Source: Blastopirellula sediminis
GTDB taxonomy: Bacteria > Planctomycetota > Planctomycetia > Pirellulales > Pirellulaceae
Direction of reading: 5' to 3'
NCBI RefSeq assembly: GCF_020966755.1
Contig: NZ_JAJKFT010000002.1
Coordinates: 744,001-808,000 of the forward strand
DNA length: 64,000 nucleotides
In this document: one piece after another, positions 47,738 to 56,489 of the stretch
Layout: each line of letters starts with the position of its first letter
Numbering within the stretch: the first letter of the stretch is position 1
Program-made: the position numbers and the translations under genes
Notes under the pieces: model-generated
Databases searched by the model: none
What the model saw: only the letters and a program-made list of their open reading frames with translations
What the model was told of the DNA's origin: nothing

Positions 47738-48895
47738 TTAGTTGGAGTATCGGCTCGCCTCCCTAACTGGCTTACGTTCTTCGTCACTGGAGGGCGCCAG
47801 CTTCGCAATCTTTCGCTCGACGATACGAAGACGATCTTGGTCTCCCAGCGATTTCAGAAAGCCCGCGTACTCGGTGAAGAACTCTATTCGTTGAGACCTT
47901 AGGCAGTCGCGATCGTCTTCCACCTTGGAAATCAGCAGTTCATAAAACCGGATCGCGTCGTTTGGCGCATTCATCGCTCTTTTTGCATCCGCCGCTTCGA
48001 TGAAGAGCCGATAGTAGTCGCCTGTTTCTTCCGGCGCAGGCGCCGCGATTCCCTTCATCGCATAGATAAGCGCCAACTCATGTCGCTTGCTCTGATTGGC
48101 CGCATGGGCGACCAACCGGGTCGTTTCGAAGAAAATCGGCGCTTCGCCCAGTTGCATTTTCACGACGAGGGCGACGGAACGCTCTCCGGCCTGGATCGCG
48201 TTCTCGTACTGCTCGCTTTGGGCATAGAGTCGCGTCAGCTCCACCTGCGTTTCGGAGTAGGTCCGAAATTCGGTCATGCCAGCCTTGGCCATGACGTCGG
48301 ACGCGTAGCTGACAGCCTTGATTCCTTCTTCCAGGTCGCATCCTTTTCCAAGAATCGCGTGCGCCAAATCAATTCGACTCGTGACTGCTCTGAAGGAACC
48401 ATCTCCGTAGAGCACCTCGCTCACGGCAATGCAACGACGTAGCAGCGCAATCGCCTGATCGTACTCTCCTTGCTCGGTAAGAGACTGTGCGAGGGCATGC
48501 TTCGTTTCCTCTTCAATAGCAAGTTCCTTCCATTTATCGGCGAATTCGACCGCCTTTTGCAAGTCGCGGGCGCAATATTCGATCTCCTCGAGCCCAAAGA
48601 CCTTCCGTCTGTCAGCAAGATCGCGAGTCGCCACATACATTAATTTCAGACAGTTAAGCTGCCTCGCAAAGTCGTGCGTCTCTTTCGCCTCATTTAGCTT
48701 TTCGAAGAGGGGGCCTTGAATGGCCATCAAGAGAAACTCCTCGACCTCCGCTTCACTCACCTCTTCCTGAAGTTGCAGAGGATTGGCGGCGTTTTCGTTG
48801 ACGCCGTCGATTTCGGCGAACGAATTCTGGCACTGGAACGACGCCACGAGACCAACGATGCATACCCAAACAAGGCGACGCGTTGAATGTCCCAA
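47738..48895 (-). CDS. Exported TPR paralog C with SRYSN tail
   Basis: The 385-residue product has a TTG start at 48895 with GGGGGA 8 bases upstream, then a signal peptide (L-V-W-V-C-I-V-G-L-V-A-S-F). TPR-like helices include A-I-A-L-L-R-R-C-I-A-V-S-E-V-L-Y-G-D-G, I-D-L-A-H-A-I-L-G-K-G-C-D-L-E-E-G and L-T-R-L-Y-A-Q-S-E-Q-Y-E-N-A-I. It ends A-S-R-Y-S-N. It is the most diverged of the three paralogs, with a longer insertion after the signal peptide. All three genes are on the same strand, 55 to 180 bases apart. Confidence 0.8.
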   Translation of the reverse strand: MGHSTRRLVWVCIVGLVASFQCQNSFAEIDGVNENAANPLQLQEEVSEAEVEEFLLMAIQGPLFEKLNEAKETHDFARQLNCLKLMYVATRDLADRRKVFGLEEIEYCARDLQKAVEFADKWKELAIEEETKHALAQSLTEQGEYDQAIALLRRCIAVSEVLYGDGSFRAVTSRIDLAHAILGKGCDLEEGIKAVSYASDVMAKAGMTEFRTYSETQVELTRLYAQSEQYENAIQAGERSVALVVKMQLGEAPIFFETTRLVAHAANQSKRHELALIYAMKGIAAPAPEETGDYYRLFIEAADAKRAMNAPNDAIRFYELLISKVEDDRDCLRSQRIEFFTEYAGFLKSLGDQDRLRIVERKIAKLAPSSDEERKPVREASRYSN

Positions 48896-48943
48896 GAGTT
48901 ATTCCCCCAGATAAAACTCGACATAGCAGTCAGGATCATTTCA

Positions 48944-48985
48944 AAGCGGCAGCGCTTCGCAGCGGCACGATAGCTCGTTTTGCCG
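48944..48985 (-). promoter_or_regulatory. Duplicated 42-bp upstream sequence of TPR paralog C
   Basis: Exact copy of 47605-47646, 48 bp upstream of the TTG start of paralog C. Two exact copies imply either recent duplication or gene conversion, since the coding regions have diverged much more. Confidence 0.6.
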
Positions 48986-49044
48986 CCGGGGGTCAATCCC
49001 AAACGAGGGGCCCGTCGCAGCGGGGAAGGGGCTCAATCGACATG

Positions 49045-49084
49045 AAAAAAGCGGATGACGAATTACTTGCGACTCGTCATCCGC
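49045..49084 (-). terminator. Rho-independent terminator after the DUF1552 gene
   Basis: On the minus strand the 11-bp stem GCGGATGACGA / TCGTCATCCGC (49051-49061, 49074-49084) is followed by six T residues. It ends the transcript of the DUF1592-DUF1552 genes. Confidence 0.85.
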
Positions 49085-49109
49085 TGCTTCGTTTTATCAG
49101 CTAGCCAAA

Positions 49110-49138
49110 CGCATTCCCTTGCTTGCGCTGCGGGCTAG
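49110..49138 (-). repeat. 29-bp dispersed repeat, copy right of TPR cluster
   Basis: Inverted and identical to 45253-45281 (29 of 29). It lies 12 bp past the DUF1552 stop codon and 25 bp before the terminator. Confidence 0.75.
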
Positions 49139-49150
49139 TGTTGGGGCTTT

Positions 49151-50554
49151 TTAGACTTCTGCGATCGTGCCGGTGCTGTCGGAGAAAGTTTCCGTTTCGA
49201 CTCCCAGTCGCTGCAGCATGGTGACGTAGAGATTCGACAGCGGCTTGTCTTCGTGGCTCGTTTCGACTTGCCACGGTTCGCGACCGCCGGTCCAGGCGCC
49301 ACCCTGCGGCTTGTTCGGGCCGTAGTTGAGGTATTGGCCATGCTTGAAGCCCATGTTCTTGCCGCCGGACAGCAGCAGCGGATAGTTCCGCGACAAGTGG
49401 AAGGCGCTCGAGGCCGAGCCGAACAGGCAGAGCGTGTTGTCGAGCATATTGCCGGCGCCATCCGGTTCCGGCGTCGATTTCAGCTTCTGGATGAAACGGC
49501 CATACTCTTCGCTGATAAAAGCGCAGTAGATGCCGAAGTTCTTCCAGCCGTCCGGGTTCTTCGTGTTGTGGGTCAGCTGGTGGGTCAGATTGAAACCGAC
49601 CGCACGGGCCAGGTAATCGCTGGCGCCAACGCCGTTTTCACGGCCGAGCTGGTAAGTGGCGACGCGCGTCGAGTCGGTCTTGAACGCCAGGTAGATCAGC
49701 TCGAACATCGTTTGCAGGTAGTTCCGCGGATCTTCCGGCGTGATGTCGAGCTGCAAATGATCGACGCTCACTTGCGGCAGCGGAATGTTGGCCCAGCGTT
49801 TCGCCTTTTCGACTTTCAGCTCGGTCTCGCGGACCGATTGCAGGTACTCGTCGAGCGTCCCCTGATCATGTTCCGACAGCATCGATCGCAGCGACTTGGC
49901 GTCAGCCAGCAGGTCGTCGAGCGAGCTTTGCGACAAGGCGAGTCGACGCGCGGCGTCGGCGTCATTCTTGACGAAGAGCATGTCGAAGATCCGCTTCGGC
50001 TTGTTCTCGGCCGGAATGGCGCGGCCGCTCCGGTTGAACGACATCGTCTGCGCCCCACGCGGCGTTCCGGTGCCGCCGTCGGTCGACATGACAAGCGACG
50101 AAAAGCGGGTTTGCTCGCCGACGTGTTCAGCAAACAGCTGGTCGAGCGAGATTGTGTTTTTGTACTCGCCCGACATCCCGGTGTTGGCGCCGGTCAGAAA
50201 CTGGTCGGCGTTGGAGTGCCCATGCACGCTGCGTGCGAACGTGTGCGAGAAGCCCGACAGGATTGTCGTTTCGTCGCGCAGCGGTTCGAGCGGCGACAAA
50301 CATTTGGTCAGCGTAAAGTCTTTGCCGCCCCCATGTGGGAACCAGGCCCAATCCTGGTACGAAGGGTCGTCGGCCAGCGGCATCGGCACGCCGTCGGGCA
50401 GATAGAAGGCGGCGAAGCGTTTGCGATCGCTCGGCTGGGCGGCGGCGCCGGCGACGGCCGACGAGAAGGACTCGAGCCACGGCAAAGCGAGTGCGATCCC
50501 TGCGCCGCGCAAGAAGCGACGACGGTCGAGCGAGGCGATATTTTGAATCATCAC
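49151..50554 (-). CDS. DUF1552 protein with twin-arginine signal
   Basis: The 467-residue protein has a Tat-type leader (D-R-R-R-F-L-R-G-A-G-I-A-L-A-L-P-W-L). The body fits DUF1552: F-Y-L-P-D-G-V-P near residue 50, D-E-T-T-I-L-S-G-F-S-H, H-G-H-S-N-A-D-Q-F-L-T-G, S-L-D-Q-L-F-A-E, S-L-V-M-S-T-D-G-G, L-D-E-Y-L-Q-S-V-R-E-T-E and a final G-G-x-x-M-G-F-K-H-G. The family resembles sulfatase/DUF1501-type proteins and always occurs with DUF1592 proteins in planctomycetes, but its activity is unknown. The Tat leader agrees with the Tat subunit genes elsewhere in the window. It is downstream of its DUF1592 partner (gap 145 bp), same strand. Confidence 0.9.
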   Translation of the reverse strand: MMIQNIASLDRRRFLRGAGIALALPWLESFSSAVAGAAAQPSDRKRFAAFYLPDGVPMPLADDPSYQDWAWFPHGGGKDFTLTKCLSPLEPLRDETTILSGFSHTFARSVHGHSNADQFLTGANTGMSGEYKNTISLDQLFAEHVGEQTRFSSLVMSTDGGTGTPRGAQTMSFNRSGRAIPAENKPKRIFDMLFVKNDADAARRLALSQSSLDDLLADAKSLRSMLSEHDQGTLDEYLQSVRETELKVEKAKRWANIPLPQVSVDHLQLDITPEDPRNYLQTMFELIYLAFKTDSTRVATYQLGRENGVGASDYLARAVGFNLTHQLTHNTKNPDGWKNFGIYCAFISEEYGRFIQKLKSTPEPDGAGNMLDNTLCLFGSASSAFHLSRNYPLLLSGGKNMGFKHGQYLNYGPNKPQGGAWTGGREPWQVETSHEDKPLSNLYVTMLQRLGVETETFSDSTGTIAEV

Positions 50555-50699
50555 GGTAGTCCTTCTCAGTTCTGTGGATAGAACCGCGTCTTCGATCGGG
50601 GGTCGAAAACGCTCGGCCTGTTTTACTTGGCCTGGTTCGATATTCGGGTGAGACGTCGTGTCTCGCTTCGCTGCATGATTGGGGTAGGGGTGGCGAACG

Positions 50700-53381
50700 T
50701 TAGTTCGCTTGGAACAATTCGCTGGAGACGATCGCGGTGATCATCGTGCCGAGCCCGTCGCCGTGCTGGCGAACTTCGGCCGTAATCTGATCAACTTCCG
50801 CATGGTCTCCAAAGGTCATCGGTCGTCCGAGGGCGTAGGTGGTCAGCTTGTGGACCATCGCCCGGACGAACTGGTCTTGGCGGTTTTCGAGCAGGAATCG
50901 CTTCAGCCCGTCGACTCCTTCCAGCTTCTGCTGGTTGAACAGCAAGCTCGACGCGTCGACCGGTTGCCCTTGGACTTCGGTCCGGAAACCGCCGACCGCG
51001 TCAAAGTTTTCAAAGGCGATCCCCCACGGGTCGATCTTCGCATGGCACGAGTTGCACGCGGCCTGGTTGCGATGGTTCTCGATCCGCTGCTTCAGCGTCA
51101 TCTTGGCGATATTCGGATCGGCCAGGTCGATCACCGGAACCGCAGCCGGCGGCGGCGGGGGAGGATCGTTCAGCAGGCTTTCGAGCATCCAGATGCCGCG
51201 CTTCAGCGGGTGCGAGTCTTTGCCGTCGGAGTTCATCGCCAGCAGACCGGCCTGCGTCATCAAACCGCCGCGGCGGCTATCGGCGTCTAGCGAAACCTTG
51301 CGGAAGTCATTGCCGGCGATCCCTTTCAGGCCGTAGTGCTTGGCCAGGCGTTCGTTCACCAGCACATAGTCGGCGTGGAGGAAATCGAGGACGCTGTCGT
51401 TCTCTTTGAGCACTTCGGTAAAGAAGGCGATCGGCTCTTCCTGCATCGCCGATTTCAACTCGGCGTCAAACTGCGGGTACACTTTTTTGTCGACGCTTAG
51501 ATGTTCGAGCAGGTCCATGCCGAGCCATTGGTAGACGAACTGCTCGGCAAAGCGGCGAGCCCGCGGATCGCCGAGCATCCGTTCGACCTGCTGGCCCAGC
51601 ACGTTCGGGTCACGCAGTTCGCCGCGCGACGCCAGTTCGATTAGCTCTTCATCGGGCACGCTGCACCAGAGGAACATCGCCAAACGAGTCGCCAGCTGAT
51701 AGTCGTCGGTCGACTTCGCCTGATCGGTCTGCACGACGTAGAGAAACTGCGGCGAGGCGAGGACCGTCGAGAGGACTTCGATCATCGCGAATTGAAAATC
51801 TTCGCACTGCGGGCGAATCTTGGCGAACAGGTCGAGCTTGCGGTCGACTTCGGCCGGCGTCACCTGACGGCGCCAGGCGCGGGTCATGAACGATTCGAGC
51901 ACTTCGCGGGCATAGGCCGGCTCGTCGCTCTTTTGATCGCTGTCGACAAAGATGTGGGTCTGCGACTGCGGCGGCCACTGGTGATAGACCGGAGCGGTCA
52001 CTTCGACATAGTCGACCTGAATGTCTCCCTGCGAGACCGAGCTGTTAACCAGCTTCACGTATTCCGAAGGACTCGGCGTCTGTCCCATCTTCGTTTCGCC
52101 GCGAGCCGAGTTGCGGGGATAAACCTCGCTGAGCGGAACTTCAAATTCGTAGAACTCCGGCGCTTCGGGCGAAGCGGTGATCGGCAAATCGCGCTGGCTG
52201 ATCTTGGTCGATGCGGCCGAGTTGTTGCTCGAATGCCAACCGAACTCCAGGCGGAGACTCGGCGTGTAGGTCGCGTCGGCCGCAGTGCGCGACGCGCGGA
52301 CGCGAACTCGCAGCAAACCTTCGTCCGGAATCTTGTCCCCCAGCTCGACGATCAACTTCTGGCCGCGGGGGAGGATCGCCACATCTTGCGACACGGCCGG
52401 AACCTCCGGCAGCGTATCGGACGACTTCCAGGCGAACTTGGCGCCGTTGTAAGCCCAACCGATCGACTCGGTTTCGCCGGTCTCCAGATTCTTGAAGTGA
52501 GCGTTGCCGGGGCGAGCATGGAACTTCGCCGCCAACTTCTTCAGTTCCTCTTCCAACTTCTCTGGATTGTCTTTCTGCTCCTTGCGAAGCTTGTTGAGCT
52601 GCTTTTCATGACCGGCCCATTCTTTGACGGCCCGATCGTGGAACGAAATGCCCCAATAGATTGGCGCTGGTTGCTGGGGAGGCCCCATCGCCTTTTGCAA
52701 AGCGGCGCGGCTCAGATCGCGGAAGTAACCGAACTGGACCGTCGACATCGCCAACATCTCGGAGCTGTTCTGGAAACCATCCTCCGATACCGGCTCCGGC
52801 GGCAAGTCGCCGGCGAAGTCGTACGGCAAGCCCAACAAGTCTTGCAGGGCGTAGTTGAATTCGTAGCGGGTCAAACGGCGGAACGAGGTATGCTCTTCGC
52901 GAGCGCGACGCACGGTCGACGCATTCTGAATTTCGCCGGTGAGCCAATCGACCACTTTCGCACGCTCTTCATCCGCCAGTTCGCCAGCATCGGCCGGGGG
53001 CATTTCCCCTTTGCTGATTGCGGCGCGGATCTCTACCCACCAGTCGGTATCTTTGCCGCCCAGCAAATCGGGATCGAGCGTATCGATCCGCACGTTTCCT
53101 TCCTGCGTGTCTGGTCCGTGGCAATCGATGCACGACTGCGTCAGGATCGGCTGCACGTCGCGACGAAACGTATCGAGCTGGGGCTGAGGAGCTTCGCCGC
53201 CGGCAGGACGCGCGTGTTGGTGCTGATAGCTGGAACGCTGCGGGCCGGTCGCTTTGAGTTGTTCGAGCGTCAGGACTTGCGACTTGGCGTCAGCGCCATC
53301 TTTGCCGCTCGCGGCGCCAGGCATGCCGCACAACAGCGCAATCAGACCAATCGCCAAAGGCGTGGTTCTCGCTTGAATCAT
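50700..53381 (-). CDS. PSCyt1/DUF1587-1592 planctomycete cytochrome-like protein
   Basis: The 893-residue protein has a signal peptide and a heme-binding C-I-D-C-H at residues 84-88 (PSCyt1), followed by DUF1587 (F-R-R-L-T-R-Y-E-F-N-Y-A-L-Q-D-L-L), a middle carbohydrate-binding-like region, DUF1595 (S-F-M-T-R-A-W-R-R-Q-V-T), DUF1592 (A-T-R-L-A-M-F-L-W-C-S-V-P-D), DUF1588 (R-R-G-G-L-M-T-Q-A-G-L-L-A, P-P-P-P-P-P), a second C-N-S-C-H with C-A-x-I-D-P, and DUF1585 at the end. Both c-type heme sites suggest electron transfer; the family is a planctomycete hallmark tied to polysaccharide breakdown in some contexts. It is the first gene of a pair with the DUF1552 gene. Confidence 0.93.
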   Translation of the reverse strand: MIQARTTPLAIGLIALLCGMPGAASGKDGADAKSQVLTLEQLKATGPQRSSYQHQHARPAGGEAPQPQLDTFRRDVQPILTQSCIDCHGPDTQEGNVRIDTLDPDLLGGKDTDWWVEIRAAISKGEMPPADAGELADEERAKVVDWLTGEIQNASTVRRAREEHTSFRRLTRYEFNYALQDLLGLPYDFAGDLPPEPVSEDGFQNSSEMLAMSTVQFGYFRDLSRAALQKAMGPPQQPAPIYWGISFHDRAVKEWAGHEKQLNKLRKEQKDNPEKLEEELKKLAAKFHARPGNAHFKNLETGETESIGWAYNGAKFAWKSSDTLPEVPAVSQDVAILPRGQKLIVELGDKIPDEGLLRVRVRASRTAADATYTPSLRLEFGWHSSNNSAASTKISQRDLPITASPEAPEFYEFEVPLSEVYPRNSARGETKMGQTPSPSEYVKLVNSSVSQGDIQVDYVEVTAPVYHQWPPQSQTHIFVDSDQKSDEPAYAREVLESFMTRAWRRQVTPAEVDRKLDLFAKIRPQCEDFQFAMIEVLSTVLASPQFLYVVQTDQAKSTDDYQLATRLAMFLWCSVPDEELIELASRGELRDPNVLGQQVERMLGDPRARRFAEQFVYQWLGMDLLEHLSVDKKVYPQFDAELKSAMQEEPIAFFTEVLKENDSVLDFLHADYVLVNERLAKHYGLKGIAGNDFRKVSLDADSRRGGLMTQAGLLAMNSDGKDSHPLKRGIWMLESLLNDPPPPPPAAVPVIDLADPNIAKMTLKQRIENHRNQAACNSCHAKIDPWGIAFENFDAVGGFRTEVQGQPVDASSLLFNQQKLEGVDGLKRFLLENRQDQFVRAMVHKLTTYALGRPMTFGDHAEVDQITAEVRQHGDGLGTMITAIVSSELFQAN

Positions 53382-53724
53382 TTCCGCTTCTCTGGTGGGA
53401 CGCGTGAGGAACTCAGGGGTGTGCAGTGGGATGCATGAGTCTCAGGTGGGCTACTCAAGTATAACAACTCCCCCGCACATCGACTTCTCCAATTCTTCGG
53501 CCGAATTGAGATTCTTATTCCCGCCAATCAAGAGATGAGAAGCGGGCGTCATCGAGCGCAGAATTGGCCTCTGCAGTGCGGGTAATCGAAAAAATTCAAA
53601 AACAAGATTCGCATTTCGGGGCAAAATGCGCCATGATCAATACGCACCTCCAAACGCGGCCAACCCCCGGCCGTCCCTTCCCAGCCCTCCGCTTGTCAAT
53701 TGCAAATACTCAGGATTCGCTGAA
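53382..53724. other. 343-bp gap between divergent genes
   Basis: Shared upstream region of the DUF1592 gene (minus) and the MFS gene (plus). No gene or clear motif is visible. Confidence 0.5.
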
Positions 53725-55167
53725 ATGGCTGATCGAGTTGGTAGCGCGGAACCGCAAGAAGCGTCGCCGCATCCTTCCTCTGCAGATGAAACGACCCGCG
53801 AGATGGCGGCCGAGTGCGCGCCGCATGGCGCCCCGGCAACCAAGATTCGTTACCAGGTCGTCGGTTGGCTGACGACCGCCGCGGCGCTTGCCTATCTCTG
53901 CCGCAATTCGATCGGCATCGCCGAAAGCCAGATTCGCGAAGACCTGGGGCTGACGCTCACGCAGTCGGGACACGTGATGGCGGCCTTCTTTTGGAGCTAC
54001 GCCTTTCTGCAAGTTCCGACCGGCGCCTTCAGTCACAAGTACGGGACGCGCGTCGCGCTGCCGATCTTTGCGATCGCCTGGTCGATCACAACGCTGGCGA
54101 CCGGCCTTGCGCCAGGACTGTGGTTGCTGATCGCCGCGCAACTTTTCATGGGAGTCGCGCAGGCCGGGATCTTTCCCGCGTCGACCAATACCATCAACTA
54201 CTGGATGCCGATGTCGCAGCGATCAATCGGTTGCGGGGTTCTCGCGGCCGGGATGCAAGTTGGCGCCATCGCCGCCAGCATCTTGATGGGCGTGCTGCTC
54301 GGCGTGATCGGTTGGCGGTGGAGCTTCGCGTTGATTTCGCCTTTGGGAATTGTGTGGGCGATTGATTTCTACCACCGCTTCCGTAACCGCCCCGAACAAG
54401 CGCCGACGGTGAACGCGGCCGAACGAGAACTGATCGTCGCCGATCGTCCTCGCCAACAAATTTTGGCGGCGGCCGCTGATGACGCCGGACCGACCGATTG
54501 GTGGGCGGTGCTCACGCATCCTGGTCTTTGGTTGATTCATGGCCAGCAGATTTGTCGCGCCGCCGGCTACATGTTTTTCGCCAGCTGGTTTCCGACCTTC
54601 TTGCAAGAGACGCGCGGCGTCTCGATCGCGCAGTCAGGCTACATGCAAAGCGTCGTGCTGCTCGGTGCGCTACTAGGCGGCTTGGCTGGCGGCGTGTTGA
54701 CCGACTGGATCTGGCGCCGCACCGGCAATCTCTGGCTTAGCCGCAGCGGCGTGGGAGCGGCGGCGCTCGGCGGCTGTGCGATTTTGATTTTGTGCAGTTG
54801 GTTCGCTCAAGATGCGACCGTTGCGATCGGACTGCTGACGGTCGGCGTCTTTTTCGCTCAATTGGCCGGCCCGGCGATGTTCGCCGCGGTGATCGACATC
54901 AGCGGATCGCGCGTGGCGCAGATTTTGGGAGCGGTCAACATGACCGGCAATCTGGCGGTGGCCGTTTGCCCGATCATGGTCGGCTTTTTGTTCGAACGAA
55001 CCGCCAACTGGAATCTCGTGCTGATCGTCTTCGCCGTGATCTACCTGTTCGGAGCAATTTGCTGGGCGCTGGTCGATCCGCGGTTTGGAATTTTTAACAA
55101 AGGGGAAGAGCAGGAAGAAGCGCCCAACTCGATCCGCGGGGCGCAAGTCGCTACCGCGAAGGAGTAA
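53725..55167 (+). CDS. MFS transporter, hexuronate/anion-cation symporter type
   Basis: The ~480-residue product has 12 predicted transmembrane helices. The first loop holds Y-L-C-R-N-S-I-G-I-A-E-S-Q-I-R-E-D-L, then S-Y-A-F-L-Q-V-P-T-G-A-F-S-H-K-Y-G-T-R, the signature between helices 2 and 3 seen in ExuT/UhpC/anion-cation symporters (ACS family). G-W-R-W-S-F near the midpoint and D-W-I-W-R-R-T-G-N-L are also typical. Such proteins import sugar acids or similar organic anions with protons or sodium. The N-terminal ~50 residues are polar. The ATG at 53725 with AGGA 9 bases upstream is preferred, though 53626 is open. Single gene; substrate cannot be told. Confidence 0.85.
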   Translation: MADRVGSAEPQEASPHPSSADETTREMAAECAPHGAPATKIRYQVVGWLTTAAALAYLCRNSIGIAESQIREDLGLTLTQSGHVMAAFFWSYAFLQVPTGAFSHKYGTRVALPIFAIAWSITTLATGLAPGLWLLIAAQLFMGVAQAGIFPASTNTINYWMPMSQRSIGCGVLAAGMQVGAIAASILMGVLLGVIGWRWSFALISPLGIVWAIDFYHRFRNRPEQAPTVNAAERELIVADRPRQQILAAAADDAGPTDWWAVLTHPGLWLIHGQQICRAAGYMFFASWFPTFLQETRGVSIAQSGYMQSVVLLGALLGGLAGGVLTDWIWRRTGNLWLSRSGVGAAALGGCAILILCSWFAQDATVAIGLLTVGVFFAQLAGPAMFAAVIDISGSRVAQILGAVNMTGNLAVAVCPIMVGFLFERTANWNLVLIVFAVIYLFGAICWALVDPRFGIFNKGEEQEEAPNSIRGAQVATAKE

Positions 55168-55186
55168 CTCCCTTGCTCGGCGACCG

Positions 55187-55903
55187 CTATTCGCCAGGGG
55201 AGGTAAGCTCCTGTTGCAGTTGCCGCTCCTGAAACTGCTGCAGTTCCCGTAACTCCTGCGGCGGTGAAATCGGCGTCATCGAGACGTCATCCAGAATCGG
55301 CCCGCACATCGACTCGGTCAGGCTTTGAAACTTCAGTCGCGAGACGTCGCCGCTCGCTTTGACTTTGTATTTGTAATAGTGCCAGTTCACATGCTCAAAG
55401 TCGTCGCCGGCGACGTCAAACTGCAACTCGTCGAGCAATTCGCCGTCGAAGTAGACGCGTAGCTTTTTGATGGTCGGCTGATCAGCCGGTTCTGGATTGC
55501 CGGACGCCGCAAAGCGCAGCAGATACCAGGCGCCTTTTTCGGTCCGCACGTCCTGGTAAATCGTCCCGGGTGCGGCATGCGCGCCGCTGAGATCAAGCGA
55601 CTGCTTTCCTTTGCGGGCTTCCCAATAGTTGCCGACAATGTCGACCGTTCCGCTTTCAATAACCCAGCCGTGCGGCATGGCGCCGTAACTGGAGAAAACC
55701 TGATAGGGGCCCGAGATCACCGGCTCTTCAAAACTGCCGCCGATCAATTCACCCGCTGGCGGCTGCGGCGTGTTGGGCATCGGGCCCGACCAGCAGATGA
55801 GCGGGTTCTGCTCCAGCGGAACTGCGCTGGAGACGATTTCTTCCGCCAGGGCCGACGTCCCTAGACTTGCGATGATTCCCAAGATCAGTAGCGTCCGAAA
55901 CAT
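55187..55903 (-). CDS. Exported DUF642-like protein
   Basis: The 238-residue product has a signal peptide (L-L-I-L-G-I-I-A-S-L-G-T-S-A-L-A). The main domain has G-S-F-E-E-P-V-I near residue 55, H-G-W-V-I-E-S-G-T-V-D-I-V, G-K-Q-S-L-D-L-S-G and T-I-Y-Q-D-V-R-T. This is the pattern of DUF642/'choice-of-anchor' domains, galactose-binding-like beta sandwiches. A conserved D-D-V-S near the end and a Gln-rich tail follow. No PEP-CTERM sorting motif is seen, so it is probably soluble periplasmic or secreted. Converges with the MFS gene (19-bp gap). Confidence 0.75.
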   Translation of the reverse strand: MFRTLLILGIIASLGTSALAEEIVSSAVPLEQNPLICWSGPMPNTPQPPAGELIGGSFEEPVISGPYQVFSSYGAMPHGWVIESGTVDIVGNYWEARKGKQSLDLSGAHAAPGTIYQDVRTEKGAWYLLRFAASGNPEPADQPTIKKLRVYFDGELLDELQFDVAGDDFEHVNWHYYKYKVKASGDVSRLKFQSLTESMCGPILDDVSMTPISPPQELRELQQFQERQLQQELTSPGE

Positions 55904-56018
55904 GATCGGCCTCCGCGGCGAAGGAAAGGAACAGTCCTACCACGGTAGACGACGGACCAATGGAAGCCGTTTTCGCGAAATCGAACTTTGCCAAGAATTT
56001 GGCGACGGCTGCGGACGT

Positions 56019-56438
56019 TTACTTCAACGTCAAATCAAAGTTTGCGCTGGTCGATCCCTCTTTCGGCACGTCAAACGACAACTCCGATTGAGCGTTGTAA
56101 CGAACAGGAATCGTTTCGCGAGCGACGACATCTTGCGTTTCTGGGTCGAGTCGCTTGGTGGTAATCGCGACCAGATGCCGCCCGATCACGGCGCCATCAA
56201 TGCCGTTGACCGTCTGCAGCTGAAAATGCCCATCCGCATCGGTCTGAGCCAACGAAGGGCGACCTGTATTGAGCGACTCCCCCTGCGGAGCGAACGCGAC
56301 CGTCGCCCCTTCCAGCGGCCGCCCATTGACCGTCACCGTGCCGGAAACAGGCGCGTAATCAAAACCGCCCGTGTTAGGTTCACAACCGACAACTGCCAAC
56401 AATCCGGCGATCCAGAGACAACGAAGATAGGTATTCAT
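56019..56438 (-). CDS. Small lipoprotein with carboxypeptidase-regulatory-like domain
   Basis: 139 residues, starting with a lipoprotein signal (W-I-A-G-L-L-A-V-V-G-C). The rest is a beta-sandwich: P-V-S-G-T-V-T-V-N-G-R-P-L-E-G-A-T-V-A-F near residue 30, and T-D-A-D-G-H-F-Q-L-Q-T-V-N-G. This is the short lipoprotein family that accompanies DUF1559 pseudopilins in planctomycetes; the DUF1559 gene is 51 bases upstream on the same strand. Probably an operon. Role unknown. Confidence 0.85.
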   Translation of the reverse strand: MNTYLRCLWIAGLLAVVGCEPNTGGFDYAPVSGTVTVNGRPLEGATVAFAPQGESLNTGRPSLAQTDADGHFQLQTVNGIDGAVIGRHLVAITTKRLDPETQDVVARETIPVRYNAQSELSFDVPKEGSTSANFDLTLK

Positions 56439-56489
56439 TGGCGATTTCCTCGCAATATAAGTGATTCCAACTAGCGATCTCGAGGATCC

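Noticed and set aside
51792-53438. 548-codon plus-strand frame opposite the DUF1592 gene
   Set aside because: Arg-rich shadow frame without binding site; the DUF1592 gene has heme motifs and full domain order.
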